A program made the position numbers and the translations under genes. Of a stretch of 64,000 nucleotides of DNA, positions 45,149 to 57,634 are shown piece by piece (within the stretch, counting starts at the first letter, position 1; each line of letters opens with the position of its first letter). The stretch comes from Alligator mississippiensis (Eukaryota > Chordata > Crocodylia > Alligatoridae), in the NCBI RefSeq assembly GCF_030867095.1, contig NC_081827.1, positions 209,927,310 through 209,991,309 on the forward strand, given 5' to 3'. The notes under the pieces are model-generated. The model had not been told where the DNA came from. It saw nothing but the letters and a program-made list of their open reading frames with translations, and did no database searches.

Positions 45149-45881
45149 TGTGGGGTGCTAATTAGTACGTGGATCCTTTCTGGGAGAGGTGGGTGTGTGG
45201 GTCGTGAGCGGTTCGAGGCTTTCGGGGGCGCGCGGCGGGCTGTGGCTGGGAGCCCGCAACAGTAGGGCGGGTACTTTTGCACGATGGACTAGAATTAGGC
45301 ACGGACTCATAGTGGTTAATTAAAGATTGTTTTACTTACACCGTAGGTGGTCGCAGTGCAGGCAGGAAAAACTTTCTTGAGTTGCAGTTACAGACAAACA
45401 CAAGTGGAGTTTGCTAGGCTCCACCAAAGACGCACGGAGTTTGCTAGGCTCCGCAAAAACAAACACGACAGAGCTCTGGATACCCTTGACGAGCGCACAA
45501 AACCATAGATACATCTTAAGAATTTAACAAACGAGACGGGAAGAGGTTGGTGGTTGATCAGGCCGCCTAACTCCTCTGAGACGCACACAAAGTTTCTATT
45601 ACACTGCCACGTGCTCAGAGTCCCCACGAGATGGTTGTGGAATCCTCTATCACTTGGACGGAAACTGCTCAAACCTCATATACGACTAGCAAGCCAATCG
45701 CTAGCCACCACGTGGGAATAATTTAGAAACAGCCAATAGTGGGAAACAAATTTACATATGGGTGGCGGGAACTCCTTTGCACCGGAGTTTTCTCTCTGCA
45801 GCTGAGAATTACACCTTGCAAAGAAAGCTCCATGTGGCAGGAAATAATTCTGCAGTGCCAAAGCGCGCGCACAATCATTGG
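45149..45881 (-). mobile_element. CpG-rich LTR-like fossil
   Basis: A 733-bp segment is flanked by 6-bp direct repeats gtcatg (45143-45148 and 45882-45887). It keeps many CpG dinucleotides, unlike the surrounding intron. On the minus strand it shows two inverted CCAAT boxes, an E-box cacgtgg and a TATA-like tatatgag, the order expected in an LTR promoter. A pair of about 30-bp tandem units around gagtttgctaggctcc lies at 45407-45465. Its ends are not clean TG...CA, so the LTR assignment is tentative. The CpG content suggests a fairly recent arrival. Confidence 0.35.
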
Positions 45882-45889
45882 GTCATGAC

Positions 45890-47354
45890 AGTGGGGAGAG
45901 AAATGGTATCTAGTATACAAACACATACTGAGTAGTGTTGAGCTATGGGGTAACCATGGCTTGAAATGCTGTTGGCTCTGCTGGGGCCCAGCTCAATGAA
46001 GTGTATGATAAATCATACACCTTTTGGCTTTGGACTGATATCATGGATAGTTTGTATTATATACAAGTAGGTAGAAAAATGCTGCCTAGAACTGTGTTCA
46101 TGGAGCATCTGTACTAAAACTTGCAGCAATTTAAAAAAAAGAAAAAGGAAAATGCATCAATTCTGGATGAACTATGTCTATGAGTACCCATAATAACTTG
46201 CCTGTATGCAATTAATGTGTTTATTTCAAGGTCAGTGTTTTCAAATTTGCCTCTCGCTTCCATGTCCTCAGCAGGGCCTGACAGGGAGTTGCAGGGGGAA
46301 GAAGTTGGAGGGGGTACAGAAAGCAAAAGAGCCACCTGACTCCCCCCTCCATTGTATTTTCCCTGCTATAGCAGTGAAAGAGGGAGAAATTCAAGGCAAC
46401 CCTCCAATAACTAGGTTCTATACCTGGAAAACTATAACAAATTAATACATTTTACATATATAGAATCTAATTATTGGGGGTTGTCTTATATTCAAGGCCA
46501 TCTTACATTTGAGTGAACACAGTACTTTTTTCCCCCTAAAGGCTGATTCACTTATTCAATGTACAGGCTTCCTTAAGCCTCTTTATTTCTGTTCAGTTTA
46601 TTTGAGTGCAGCTTCTTTTCTTCCATAAGCAATGGAACCACTTAGACAGATTAATTGGGAAATCAAAATCACCCTTTCTAGCCTTCATGCATTTAAATCA
46701 CTGTTGCCTATTTTAATGCAGTATTGCATCTTACAAACCTAATTACATTTGTTCAATAGAGTAATAACGAGGCTGCACTTGTGAAGTTATAAACTAAGTG
46801 AATGCAGAAAAATAACTAAGTTTTGACTCACTTAAAAATGCTAATATACATTATATGTAATTTAGTGTGGTGTTACAGCTGAAAGAGCACTTCTGTTCTA
46901 CCTTGCTATTTTCACTGGCTTTATAGCTTTCCCCCAAATTGCATTACATTCTTATTTTCATCCCAAATGTGAATTTCTGTGGGAGATATGAAGAAATCCC
47001 ATTCAGCTGTTTTGTGTTTTATTGCTCAGATAACTTGACATGATTTAATTTTAAAAGTCAAAGCTTGGCACATCTGTACTGTATTTGCAAAAGATGCTGT
47101 AGCAGTTCCATGTGTTGCTACCTAAAACTGAGGCTAGAGGGAAAAGAAATGAAAAAGTTAGCGACCTACATTTTATTTGCTCCCTAAAATTGTTGGAGAC
47201 ATGAACATGTATAGAGCAATTTTGTTGGGATTCAGCTTTAGTCACTTAACTGCAAGCTTCCCCCATTACTCCTCTGCTGATTCCAGAGCCACCTCCATGG
47301 GTCTGCTATGGAGCTTTGTTTATCAGGCAGAGGTGTGGGATGCTTTCTTTGTAA
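45890..47354. other. Intronic sequence, nothing recognised
   Basis: AT-rich, non-coding. Confidence 0.5.
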
Positions 47355-47362
47355 TTATCCTG

Positions 47363-48433
47363 CAGGGTTGCCAACCAAAACAGTTTTGGGTTTTTTTAAC
47401 TGAGTCTACCACATTTTTACTGATAACCAATCCTTTTTTTTTAACCGACGTACATTTTACATAACGTACATATTACATTTCTACAAGGCACTGGATAGTA
47501 ATAACAAAAGCTAGATTCAAATTCAGGGGTTTCATACTAACTTTTGGCATGGTCTTACTTAACTCCAGCAATGGTTTTATACCATGCTAACAGTCTTACT
47601 TGATGGTCTTACGCACCACAGTCTTGAGTGGAGCACTGGTTTTACACCATGCTACCCTCATCACAGGGGTCCCCTGCTCACCTGCAGGCACCCTGATATC
47701 CCTGACTGCACCCTACAGCATGCTGCTCTCACCCCAGCCCATCCTCCAGTGTCACCCCTACAGGCCATGCTCCCCCAGTCCTGGCAAAGACCTTTACCTA
47801 CCACCTTTCCCCACTCCCAGCTCTATAGTGCTGTCCACACCACTCCTCTCCCTGTTCTGCCCTGTCTCTCACTGCCCTGGGCCACACAGCTCTGCCTACA
47901 TTAAAGGCAGCAGCCATTACAGGCAGGACACAGCAGCACCAGCACCTGGGTGGGTGGGAGGGGACGGCAGAGGCTCCTGTGGGTTCCAGAGTCCTGATAG
48001 GGCAGGGTTTCTCAACCAGTGGCACATGTCCTCTAGGTGGGGCTTGGGTCGCGGTGGTGAAACTAGAAGTGCCGCGGTGGGACTTCCGGTTTCACTTTTG
48101 CATGGTTTGATTGGGGAACCCCCCTCCTCGCTCATTGACCAGTGGGACTAGGATTTTTTGACCTTACGTAGGTGGGACATAAGGTGCAAAAGGTTGAGAA
48201 CCGCTGTGATAGAGAACTCCCTGTGGGGTGCTGAGCTGCACTCCTGCTCAGACACATGGTGGCACTTCTCTGCTCTGCATGTCCAGCAGCAGTTTTATCC
48301 AGCATCATTCTGACTACAGATCTTCAGTCAAGCTCACTGTTTCTTAGCTTTTTGGCAGACAGCTCCTTTTTTTTATGGACTTTGTGTTTTAACCTTTTTA
48401 AGGACTGTAAATTTATGGACGGGTGGCAACCAT
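47363..48433. mobile_element. hAT-type element containing a second hAT element
   Basis: The left end cagggttgccaacc and the reverse complement of the right end catggttgccaccc match at 12 of 14 positions. The flanks ttatcctg (47355-47362) and gcatcctg (48434-48441) match at 6 of 8. The interior includes GC-rich non-coding sequence with gtggtcttac-like phrases, and an independent element at 48003-48206. No transposase. Confidence 0.6.
48003..48206. mobile_element. 204-bp hAT MITE nested in a larger hAT element
   Basis: The ends cagggtttctcaacc and ggttgagaaccgctg are inverted repeats. The flanks tgataggg (47995-48002) and tgatagag (48207-48214) agree at 7 of 8 positions. It is wholly inside the element at 47363-48433 and so inserted later. 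Confidence 0.8.
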
Positions 48434-48990
48434 GCATCCTGCCCCTTCCTGCACAACATGCTCTTTATTTTAGCCAAAGAATTTAGCCTTCCATTTTAAT
48501 TTAATGTTGTACTGACATATTTACTCTCTCACCTGAATATTTAGACTTAAAATGAATGCATGTCCAATTTCATAGATAGCTGAGACATTCAAATAAATAT
48601 TTGTGTTTTTATTTGGACATGGGTGCCTTGAGAAGTATGTTGCTTTGAAGCTCTTGTTACATTTAGGGGAACTGGTAACTCAAGGAAACGTGGTGCTTCA
48701 ACAAACTTTTTAGAAGTATTGTCTCCCTTTGTGCCTATTTTTCAAAACAAGGAATTAGCATATAAAGGATGGCCCTAGAACAGTGTTAAGGACCAGATAT
48801 TTTTTGAAAAAAATCTATAAAAAGTAGTTATGGTTTCTGAGCAACTTGAACAGTCATATTTTACATACTCACATCATTAAAACCAAAGTTTGCTGCCCAA
48901 GACACCTGCAGAATACAGGTCACCTTTCTTTAGAAATGAGATATCATGATGCTGTAATAAAAATTACTTAATGTGCCAGTGGGTCTTGGT

Positions 48991-49137
48991 CAGGGGTGGG
49001 CAAACTGTGGCATGCATTCCACAAGTAGCATGTAAAGTCCTCCTGTTTAGCATGCAACAGATCGTGAAGGGGCAAGGAGCAGAGCAGGCAGGGGCTTAAC
49101 CTGTGGCATGTCTGCCAAAAAGGTTGGCCATCACTAG
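48991..49137. mobile_element. Short hAT-type MITE
   Basis: It starts caggggtgggcaaactgtgg, the standard hAT terminus. It ends around aaaggttggccatcacta, a diverged inverted copy. The interior repeats gtggcatg twice. The right edge is uncertain and no target duplication is clear. Confidence 0.55.
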
Positions 49138-49139
49138 TG

Positions 49140-50273
49140 TAAATTAATGTTGCAGAGGGACCATTCTAGCTAATTTCATTGGCTTCCCAGATTAAAATAT
49201 CAATGCTAATTTAGCATGCTTTTGTTTGTAATACATTTTAAATTTTGTATGAAATGGTAGTATTTTTATTAACAAAGCCATATAATTTCCCCTGATAACG
49301 GGGAATATAGCAAAGAAGGGTCTTAAATATGTGAGAGAAACTGTATGTCGACTCCATACTCTGGGAAAGCAAAGATCTATCATGACTGAGTCAGAGGACT
49401 GTTTTCCTCTCTGTATTTATGTGCCCCTCCAGAGAACTATGGAGGTAGAATGACCTAATGCTAAAAAGGTTTGTATTTCTTGGGAGGGGAGGGGGGGAAA
49501 CTGATGTCTCAGAAAGTTCAAAAATAGCTTTCACTTTTTTAAACCAAACATATGCTAATCTAAGCTAAAATACAGTCAGCTGACTACTTACTTTAAAGCT
49601 GATGATATCTCCTGGTTAAGACAGGTCTTCAAACCATGGGCCAACGCCCACGTTATTTACTCGGTCAAGGTTTATTAACCTTTGCACCAAGACTTTGCCT
49701 TCATCCATCACTCCACTACAAACTTGTTCTTCCAGAATCAGTAGGAGATTACATACCATTGATAGGAGTCAGAAGTCAACTGTTTTCATGTCTACCTTGA
49801 AAATATGAGCTTATCAACCCTATGGCCAAATTTTTAATTAGCCTAATTATTTTTGTTTGAATATTTAGAGTTCCTGACTGCTTATCCTTGCCTGGCTAGC
49901 AACATTTCTTGATGAGCAGAGCTTAGTCTTTGAAACTCTGTTGCCATTCTTACTTGAAAAACAGGGAAGGAATGACATTTCCTATTTAACTTGGCTGTCT
50001 CCTTGGTTTGAGAATCTCATCTCTGAATAAATAGTGGCTTTATTTTTGTAGGTCAGGTAATCTCTTGAACATCTTGTGCATTTTGGAGATATTAACAGAC
50101 AGGCCCTTGAAACTGAGAAGGAGTACAGGAAACTGTTTCAGAAACAGTAAGCTGGCCACGGTGATTTCTATCACTCTTCTAGCCATTATTCTCTCAAAAA
50201 GCTGTTTTGTTGATCTCCTAAGATTATTTCTTTTAAAAAATACTAGTGATTTGAGTGTCTCATTTGTATAAGA
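49140..50273. other. Intronic sequence, nothing recognised
   Basis: AT-rich, non-coding. Confidence 0.5.
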
Positions 50274-50281
50274 GTCTACCT

Positions 50282-51421
50282 CAGGGCCGGGCAATTATTT
50301 TGGGTGCAGGGCCACTCACCCAGTTTTGGCAAGCTGTCGAGGGCCATGTGGGTTGCCCCGCCCCCTGGTCACCATCTTGGGACCAATGTCCCAATGTCTT
50401 TGGTCCTAAGACATTGGGACATTGGTCCCATGTCCCAGGGCCAGCACCAATGGGGCCCAAAGCGGGGCACAGGCTGTCAGGGGTTTCTGGAGCCGGCCTG
50501 GGCTGCACCAGCAGGGAGAGGGGGGAGCTGCGGCCCTCCACGCGCCGCACCGGGCAGTGTTGGCCGCTGCTGCCCGGTCAGAGCTCACGTGCTGGGCAGC
50601 CCACAGGCAGCAGTAGCGGCAAACACTGCCCGCAGCCCAGACAAGCGAGCCCAGAGCTATGCAGGGACCAAGCTGGTAGTGGGGCTAGGTTATGAGGTGG
50701 TGCTGAGCATGGGGGGTGGGGGAAGCAGCCCATTGCCTGCCCCGTGGCTGGCGCCCCATGCTGCAGCCACTTGCAGCCTGCCTGGGGCTGCCTGTGCCTG
50801 CTCCAGACAGCCCCGCACGGGCTGCAAGCGGCTGCAGTAGGGAGCACCAGCCACGGGGTGGGTGAAGGGCCACTTTCCTCCGCACCAGGAAGGAGCCCGG
50901 GGAAAAGCTAAGCATGGGGGGGAAGCGGCCCCTCCCCTGCCCTGTGGCTGGTGCTCCCTGCTGCAGCCACTTGCAGCCCACGCAGGGCTGTCCAGAGCAG
51001 ACACAGGCAGCCCCAGGTGGGCTGCGAGTGGCTGTAGTGCAGGGCGCCAGGTATGGGGCAGGGGAGGTGCCACTTCCCCCCCTCCCTCCCCCTGCACTCA
51101 GCTTTTCCCTGGGCCACTTTTCCCCAGGCTCCTTCCCTGCCCTTCCCCCCGCCCTTCCCCCTTTACCTGCAGTTCCAGCGCAGGGCAGTCGCATGGTCCC
51201 AGGCCAGGAGCCCTGGCTGGGGCTTCTGCCTGAGGGGGGCCATGCTGTTGTGGGAGCCCGCTGGGGCTTCCCAGGCGTCCTACTGCCCTTGGTTCCTGTT
51301 ATTTTGACAAGAATCAAGGGCAAAGAATAATTTTCTAAATTTTTTTTAGGGGCCCCACAGGCCAGATAGAATGGCCTCTCAGGCTGGCATCTGGCCTGCA
51401 GGCCGTATTTTGCCCACCCCA
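50282..51421. mobile_element. GC-rich hAT-type element with hairpin-rich interior
   Basis: The left end cagggccgggcaattatttt and the right end ccgtattttgcccacccca are hAT termini of the CAGGGGTGGGCAAA type. The flanks gtctacct (50274-50281) and gtctatcc (51422-51429) point to a decayed duplication. Inside are a perfect 22-bp hairpin (50379-50429) and two successive long foldbacks of the phrase gtggctggtgctccctgctgcagcc with its inverted copy, at about 50743-50851 and 50945-51055. The long open frames on both strands here are by-products of GC richness. Confidence 0.6.
50379..50429. repeat. Perfect 22-bp inverted repeat with a 7-base loop
   Basis: The left arm (50379-50400) starts gggaccaatgtcccaatg and the right arm (50408-50429) is its exact reverse complement, ending cattgggacattggtccc. 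The loop is tggtcct. Within each arm ggaccaatgtccc is itself partly palindromic, so the structure could also form a cruciform or slipped hairpin. The perfect pairing in otherwise decayed sequence suggests recent origin. Confidence 0.85.
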
Positions 51422-51429
51422 GTCTATCC

Positions 51430-53248
51430 TCTGCAAGATGGACCTTTTTACAGTGTCTGTACTTGGACAGCCACGCTTACTTGTCACCTATGGAACTTAG
51501 GCCTAAATATTTAATCATTAGTGTGCCAATAGGAACATTGCCAAAATCCCCTTTCATATTTCAGGGTATGCAGCAAGGGTATATTCTGATTAATGTACTG
51601 TCTTTTACATGTCTTCCAGAATAATGTTTGGGATGCCTCAAATGTATGATTTATCTTTTCTCTCTCCTTCCAGTAGGAAACTTGCACTGTTCTCAGGGGA
51701 GTTTTTGCTCATGAAGAGACTCAACAGAGCATTAGAATAGAACTGCCTCTCTTAGCCAGTTGTCGGTTCTCCTGGGTGTTCCACTGCCCAAAATTCTTGA
51801 CAAAAGTCTTAATGCACATACAGGAACAGGCAACAATTGTGCTTTGCCCTGTTCTGATTGTAGATCTAATACTTTCTGAATGCACGTGGAATTCCATGGT
51901 AAACATAGCATGGGTTAACAAATAGGCATATCATCTTTGTCCTGTTCCTTTATTCTCCAGCACTTAAATGTTGACATTCGTTGTTGCAGACAGAAGCAAG
52001 GTAGAGGCCCACAGCATTTAAAACACTGGCAATGTGCATTGGCTGGTGAACCGGTCATAACACATGGCAATGTTTTAAGGTTTCTTACATCTCTTCTAAG
52101 TTAGGAGTCAAACCATACTTTTGTCTTTAAGTTGTAAGAAACTTATCTTCATTTAATTCTTTTCCTAACTATTTTTGCTTCAGCCCATCTGGATATCTGC
52201 AAGGTTAGCCAATGAGGAGGTCCTGTCTTTCCTTAGATATAATATTGCCAAAGAACAGGTTTTGGAGAAACATGCTGGCCAGTCAATAAGTAGCATTATT
52301 TCTTTTAAAGCAATCCCCAGCACTGTGTTACAGAGCACAGTGCTGCTGGAGATGACCTGTATTAAAAGAAAAGTCAAACGGAATTTGCAATAGGAAACCC
52401 CACCGCACCTCATGCACAGGTCTCGGGTGGTGCTTCTGTTGTTGTGCATGGTTAAGCAGCTGCTGTTCCACCCCAGAGCCTGCTGACTGTCAGTAGGGAG
52501 GTGTGAGATGGTTTTGTTTCTTTCTGCTAAATACATAAATGAATATTTTATTCTTTCTATAAAAGGAATACACAGAGATAAGCAGTATAAACAGTTTGAG
52601 GCAATGATAGCAGCTTTGAGATATATATAGTTTAAGTGTTCAGTTTGCAAGTGTTAAAGCTAGACTAGTTTTATATAAGGGAGATAAAGGAAAGGTGGCA
52701 TTGAAAAGAAAAAAAGGAATATTGCAAAGGAAATACTATATTTGAATGTCAGAATTAGTTATTTATGTGTCTAGGAAACAACTAAAATACTCTCTTGCAA
52801 TCTGTATCTGAATTCTTGTAAATGGCTGCCTCTAAAAAGGACTCCATTTTGTCAGTGCTTGTTTGTTTTTCTTACTATCGGTGTCAGTTTATCATTTCTT
52901 AGTTGCTGTCATTCTGAGGATGAGCCGTGTTGTTTTTGCTTTCCTAAAATCCATCCCTTTATGAAATGATTCCCTTTTCTGAAGGCAAAATGATCCTCAA
53001 GCCAAGTAAGCCACATGTAAAGTTATTTTCTCATGCTCCTTTCTTTCATCCTTTCAGATAATGGGGTCTATGTCCCTATTGCAGCAAGGGGAAGATACGA
53101 GGAGACTACAGCCAGACTCCTAAGGGGCTTGAGAGTGAGTTGAGACAGATACTGAGGGATGTGCAAGAAGACATAACACGATGTGGGGTTTATGTGCTGA
53201 GCAGGTGGAGTGATGGGTAGACAGTTTGTAGTGGAACTAAGATGAGGC
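51430..53248. other. Intronic sequence, nothing recognised
   Basis: AT-rich, non-coding. Confidence 0.5.
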
Positions 53249-53251
53249 TAA

Positions 53252-53528
53252 GGCTAGGTACAGACATTCAAAAAGCCTGAGGCTGAATTGATTTAAGTTG
53301 CATGGTTTTCTGTAAGCAGCATAGTTTAGATCAGTAGCAAACAAAACACATATTTGCTCTTTTGTGGGGGAGGCAAACCTTAGCCTGGGTTTTGCCATTT
53401 TTAAACTAGTCTGTGTGCTGAACTTCTGTTTTGGGTATAGATCAGTTTTGTGTGCCAATCTTCTATTATGGGCATACACTGGTTTCCAGTCACTTATACC
53501 ACTAAAAGTGTAACATCTGTACTTGGCC
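53252..53528. mobile_element. 277-bp Harbinger-like MITE with TAA duplication
   Basis: It begins ggctaggtacagacattc and ends catctgtacttggcc, which are imperfect inverted repeats. TAA lies on both sides (53249-53251 and 53529-53531), the usual PIF/Harbinger target. The first 40 bases and the last 60 align with the larger copy at 6576-7330. No coding capacity. Confidence 0.78.
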
Positions 53529-53531
53529 TAA

Positions 53532-56500
53532 GATGGAGAGCACAGCTTGCAGATAGTGTTGGGTATTGATGGGGTTCAGGTGTGATAGTGGAAATTTCAG
53601 GAGTTGCAGATGAGAAAAAAAAGTGCGGTTTATAAGGAAAACAAAGTGGAGGCCAAAGAAGGGTGAAATTTTGTTTGTGGACCCCAAGACATAAATTCCC
53701 TTGCCCACTGAAGGGAAAGTGTAGGATTTTGAGGCATGATCTGTTAAGTTTGTGACTTCCATTGTCTCTGTGAAGGTTGAGAATGGCTGGAGTCTGATGA
53801 CTTTTTAACTGCCATATGTTCACAATGGAACTGAGTTTGGAAATTGTGCTTTCTTTTGATCTAATGGGTGGAGCTGAGACTTCTCCTCTCTCATGACACA
53901 TGCAGTTCTCTGGGTCTGTGGTGTGGCACTCATCTTCAGTGCAGGTCTGATTCTGCTCTTGGACCAGTGTAGCAGTAAGATACTGTGGACAGCTCATCCT
54001 CATTCTGTTCATACTTTTAACACAGAAGTATCCTACAGTATTTTCCTCTTGTATTGTAAGTTGCTTTGGGTCTCAGATTAAAAGTGCTATATCAGTGTAA
54101 GAGTTTTTTTGCTGTATGTAATTTAACTCTATAGATATCTGACAGGTCTTTTTAGGAGCTTAAAAGGTTAGGTCAACTATTGAAAAAGCATCTGTTTTTT
54201 ACTGATCTGGTTCAGGCTGGCAAATTATTGGATTTCATTGTGGCTTTAGGATAGGTATTTTCCAAAACCCCATTATTATATTTCAAGAAGTACTTTTGCA
54301 CACCCATACCTGCCAGCCTTTTTATCTTGTTTCTGAACACAGCAAAATTTTTAGTCTTTAAAAGTGATCACGGCTTGAGGGAGAAGGGATATTGGTAACC
54401 TATTTCTGAAACATTTCTGTTTTTAAAGGTACAGTAACTAAATACTCTGTCAGGCTAATCCAGCTAAGCTGCTATAAGCACAATTCTGAAAAACGTATTA
54501 TTCACAAACTTATTATTCACAATTCTGAAAAACTTATTCACAAACTTATTAGTGAATATAGCACTAGAATCCTATTGTTTTCAGTTTGAATTTGTGCAGT
54601 AGTAAGCATTCATAGCGCTAAGCTTTTTACATGCATATTCCTCTGCAGTATTGTGAAGCCTTTAGAAAATCAATGTTCAGATGAACTGGATATAAATTTA
54701 ACTAGAAAATAGAGGAAAAATATTATGCGTAAGTTACCACTTTGTCAAGAAACCATTTGAGGTAGAGCTCAGATATTACACAGACTAGAGCTGCAGTAAA
54801 ATTTGGTGGGGAGGTTATAATGATAGCTAGAAAGTACTGCTATGTTAATGGGAACCTGTAATTTGGATTCAGTTTTGCAGCACCTTTTATTTTCTGTATG
54901 TTTGCATCTGGCCTAAATTTCCAAAGCAATTAGTGATTCTAGCTTTAATTTTTGGATTCTCAAATGAAAACCTTAAAGAAAAGCATCAAAATGTTAATGC
55001 ATCCAAAAATACTAATTGTTTTTTAAAAAATGGGACCATATCGATCAGTATTTTTAAATGGATGCTAATACTTCCACATAATGTTTGGACTTTTTTTTTC
55101 CTTTTTGTGGCAAAGTAGTTTATATCAAATAATAACAGTACCAGTATTCACAGACTCAAAAGAACACTTAAAATGCTGCTTCACTATCCTCATTGCCCTG
55201 TGCTTGCTCTGTAGTATTTTATATCAGATAACATTTTTTAAAATTACAATAGAAATAACCTTTGGTTTTTTTATTCCCTAATGTGAAATGGCCTTAGGGC
55301 ATTCTGACGGTGTTAAGGCAGTAAAACATGCAGACAGACTTTTAAACAAAATACTTGTGCACAGCTGCATAACATAAATCATTCCTTCCAGTTTCTGAAT
55401 TATAAATGTTTGCTATATGAAAGTTTCCGTGGTTCTTGTTTGACTTTAACAAGGTGGGGTTTTTTGAGGGGGGGTTGTTTTGTTTTTTGGTTTGGCAAAA
55501 ATATTGCTGCTTAGTTTTATAATCATACTGCCCTTTGTTGCAATGATAATATAGCCATGGTGCAATCACAGAGAGGTTAGATTGCCAAGATACATTTATT
55601 TTCATAAGAGTCAGCTCATAATTTACAAATAATATAGATGCTGTCCTTTATTTAAGTCATTTATTTGTAAAACAAACCAATACATACATTACTTTTAAAG
55701 CAGCAATAAGCAGAAGAAAAAAAACAGCTAATAGTGTAATAATATTCAGCAGGGAATATAAAACTGTTATTTTTACACACAGGTTTTGCCTTTTTTCACG
55801 TGACATCAGAACAGCACTGAGGGATCATGTTCCAGTGCTTCTGGAATGAATCTCCTAACACTACTTTAAATTAAAATATAAAAAAAAATCAAAGTAGCAA
55901 TGAATAACGATTTCTGCATCTGTTGCTGCTGATTTTCTTTCACTGATATAGTATAGGGTGGACAGCTGAAGACCTCCCTCCAGTTGCAAGGCTCTTGGCA
56001 GACAACCAGGAGTTGGTGGCACATCTGTGTGATCTCTTGAGGATTTTGATAATGGAATTTTGGGGAACCATTTATTTTACACCTATGATCATTTGTTAGT
56101 AATTATTATATTTATAAAGGGCTTTAATATGAAGGCACTTAAGGCACTAGATAAACAATTACAATATCATCTTATGAAATAATTAAAATGTCTCAAAATA
56201 TACTGTAAAAAGCTAAATAAAATTACATGATGGAGGGGTTAAGGTGGAAGAGTTACTGGGCATAGCTGACAACAGCAAAAACAAAATGTTCCTGAATTAG
56301 AAATGTTTTGAAATGTCTGTGGATGAGGAGGGATGGAATAATGCTACGGCACATATGCAGGGAAGAAAGTTTCATACTTTAAGGGAATGCTAAACCAAGA
56401 TTTGTCCAACCTAATTTTAGCAGTGGACTTTCTAAAAATATGGATAAAGGATGCTCTAGGACAGATATCTGACAGTACAAGGTTCATAGAATAGGTCTTA

Positions 56501-57136
56501 AATATAGTCATATCTCTACATGTCTTTGTGACAGGTGAAAGCTTACGGATGTGTTTTGATGCATTAGACAGGATTGGTGCCAGCAGGTATTTGCCTACTA
56601 GAGCCTGGGATATAGCAGAAGCTGGGTATCTAATCTCAACCATGGTTGGCTAAATTCACAACAGTCATATCCTATAACATACAGAGTGGCAGCAACTGCC
56701 ATCCATTTCCAGGGGAGATGAACTCAACTTCTTGCAGGAGACACTTTGGTACTTGATAGGAGCAGGAATCATATTTAGGGAATAATGGTAGGAACAGATG
56801 ATTCAGTGGTCTGCCACAGCTACAGTGGAGGCCAAAATCTGGTCGTCTTTTGTCAGCTGTGTTATTTTACAGCTCCTGATGAATTGTCAGCAAGTCAAAA
56901 GACAGTAAGTTAGAAAAGCAATTTATTTTAGTGACAGGTGCCAAAGCAAGTGATAATTAAATTGAGGGGGTTTTAGGTGTCCTGTTGGAGGCAAATCAGT
57001 AAGGCATTGTTACTATTGGCATCTGATAAATTTTGCTAATTGGAGCTTATACTTGTTATAAAAGAATGCAAATACTGTTTTTACCTTCTAGAACATTATT
57101 AAACCTATATTTAGATAAATGTCATTATTCTTTCAG
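53532..57136. other. 3' part of CHN1 intron 1, nothing firm
   Basis: Mostly AT-rich non-coding sequence, with a short tandem duplication at 54479-54556. No exon or transposon is recognised. Confidence 0.5.
54479..54556. repeat. Two-copy tandem duplication, 39-bp period
   Basis: cacaattctgaaaaac followed by tattcacaaacttatta occurs twice in a row (from 54479 and from 54518). The copies differ by a 4-base gap and a few changes. Confidence 0.75.
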
Positions 57137-57175
57137 ATACTGATGAATACAGACCGCCTGTATGGAAATCTTACT
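57137..57175 (+). CDS. CHN1: CHN1 coding exon 2 (39 nt)
   Basis: This short exon is preceded by ttattctttcag and followed by gtaagtatt. It encodes residues 7-19, DTDEYRPPVWKSY, with the first codon completed from exon 1 and the last base starting codon 20 (phase 1 at both ends). The sequence matches the alpha2-chimaerin segment just before the SH2 domain. At 39 nt it is small for an internal exon, and its length is a multiple of three, so skipping it would keep the frame. It lies 36.5 kb from exon 1 and 5.8 kb from exon 3. Confidence 0.95.
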
Positions 57176-57634
57176 GTAAGTATTCCAGTCTTTAAAAAAA
57201 AAAGTCTGATAAAAGTCTAATATGAAAAACTTTCATGTCTGGTGTTTTTAAAACAATTAAAAATATATTTTTTCATCAAGATATGAGCTCAGGAAACGTT
57301 GTGCATTAATGGAATGAATAGCACGTAACAGGATATATCATTGTTTAGTGATAACTGCATTCCTCGATGCCAGAGACCAAGTGCGCGCGCACAATTCAAA
57401 GACTGGATTCTAGAAAATTTGCTAACTTGAGTGACCCAATTAACGTTAGGGGGAATATCCAAATGCAAGAATCTGGCAGGCCATATCCATTACAAACCTG
57501 TTGTCACATAGGAAATTTTAGGACCCATGTAATTTAATCACATGTGTCCCAGGACTTGAAACTAGGCTTGATCAGAAAAATGCATGTGAAATACTATCTC
57601 AGACTTGACAGAATTAGTCCTGCTTCACTCATGT

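Larger units (their letters stand above)
20655..57136 (+). other. CHN1: CHN1 intron 1 (36.5 kb, phase 1)
   Basis: It begins gtgagtac and ends attctttcag. It is filled with CR1 LINEs, hAT-type elements and MITEs described separately. No further host exon was found inside, although short alternative exons could be missed by eye. Confidence 0.88.

Noticed and set aside
50255-51330. Several open frames over 100 codons on both strands
   Set aside because: Produced by GC-rich foldback units inside a hAT-type element; no protein family is recognised.
57382-57393. gtgcgcgcgcac palindrome shortly after CHN1 exon 2, similar to gcgcgcgcacaat at about 45864
   Set aside because: Short alternating GC palindromes arise by chance; no further similarity between the two places.
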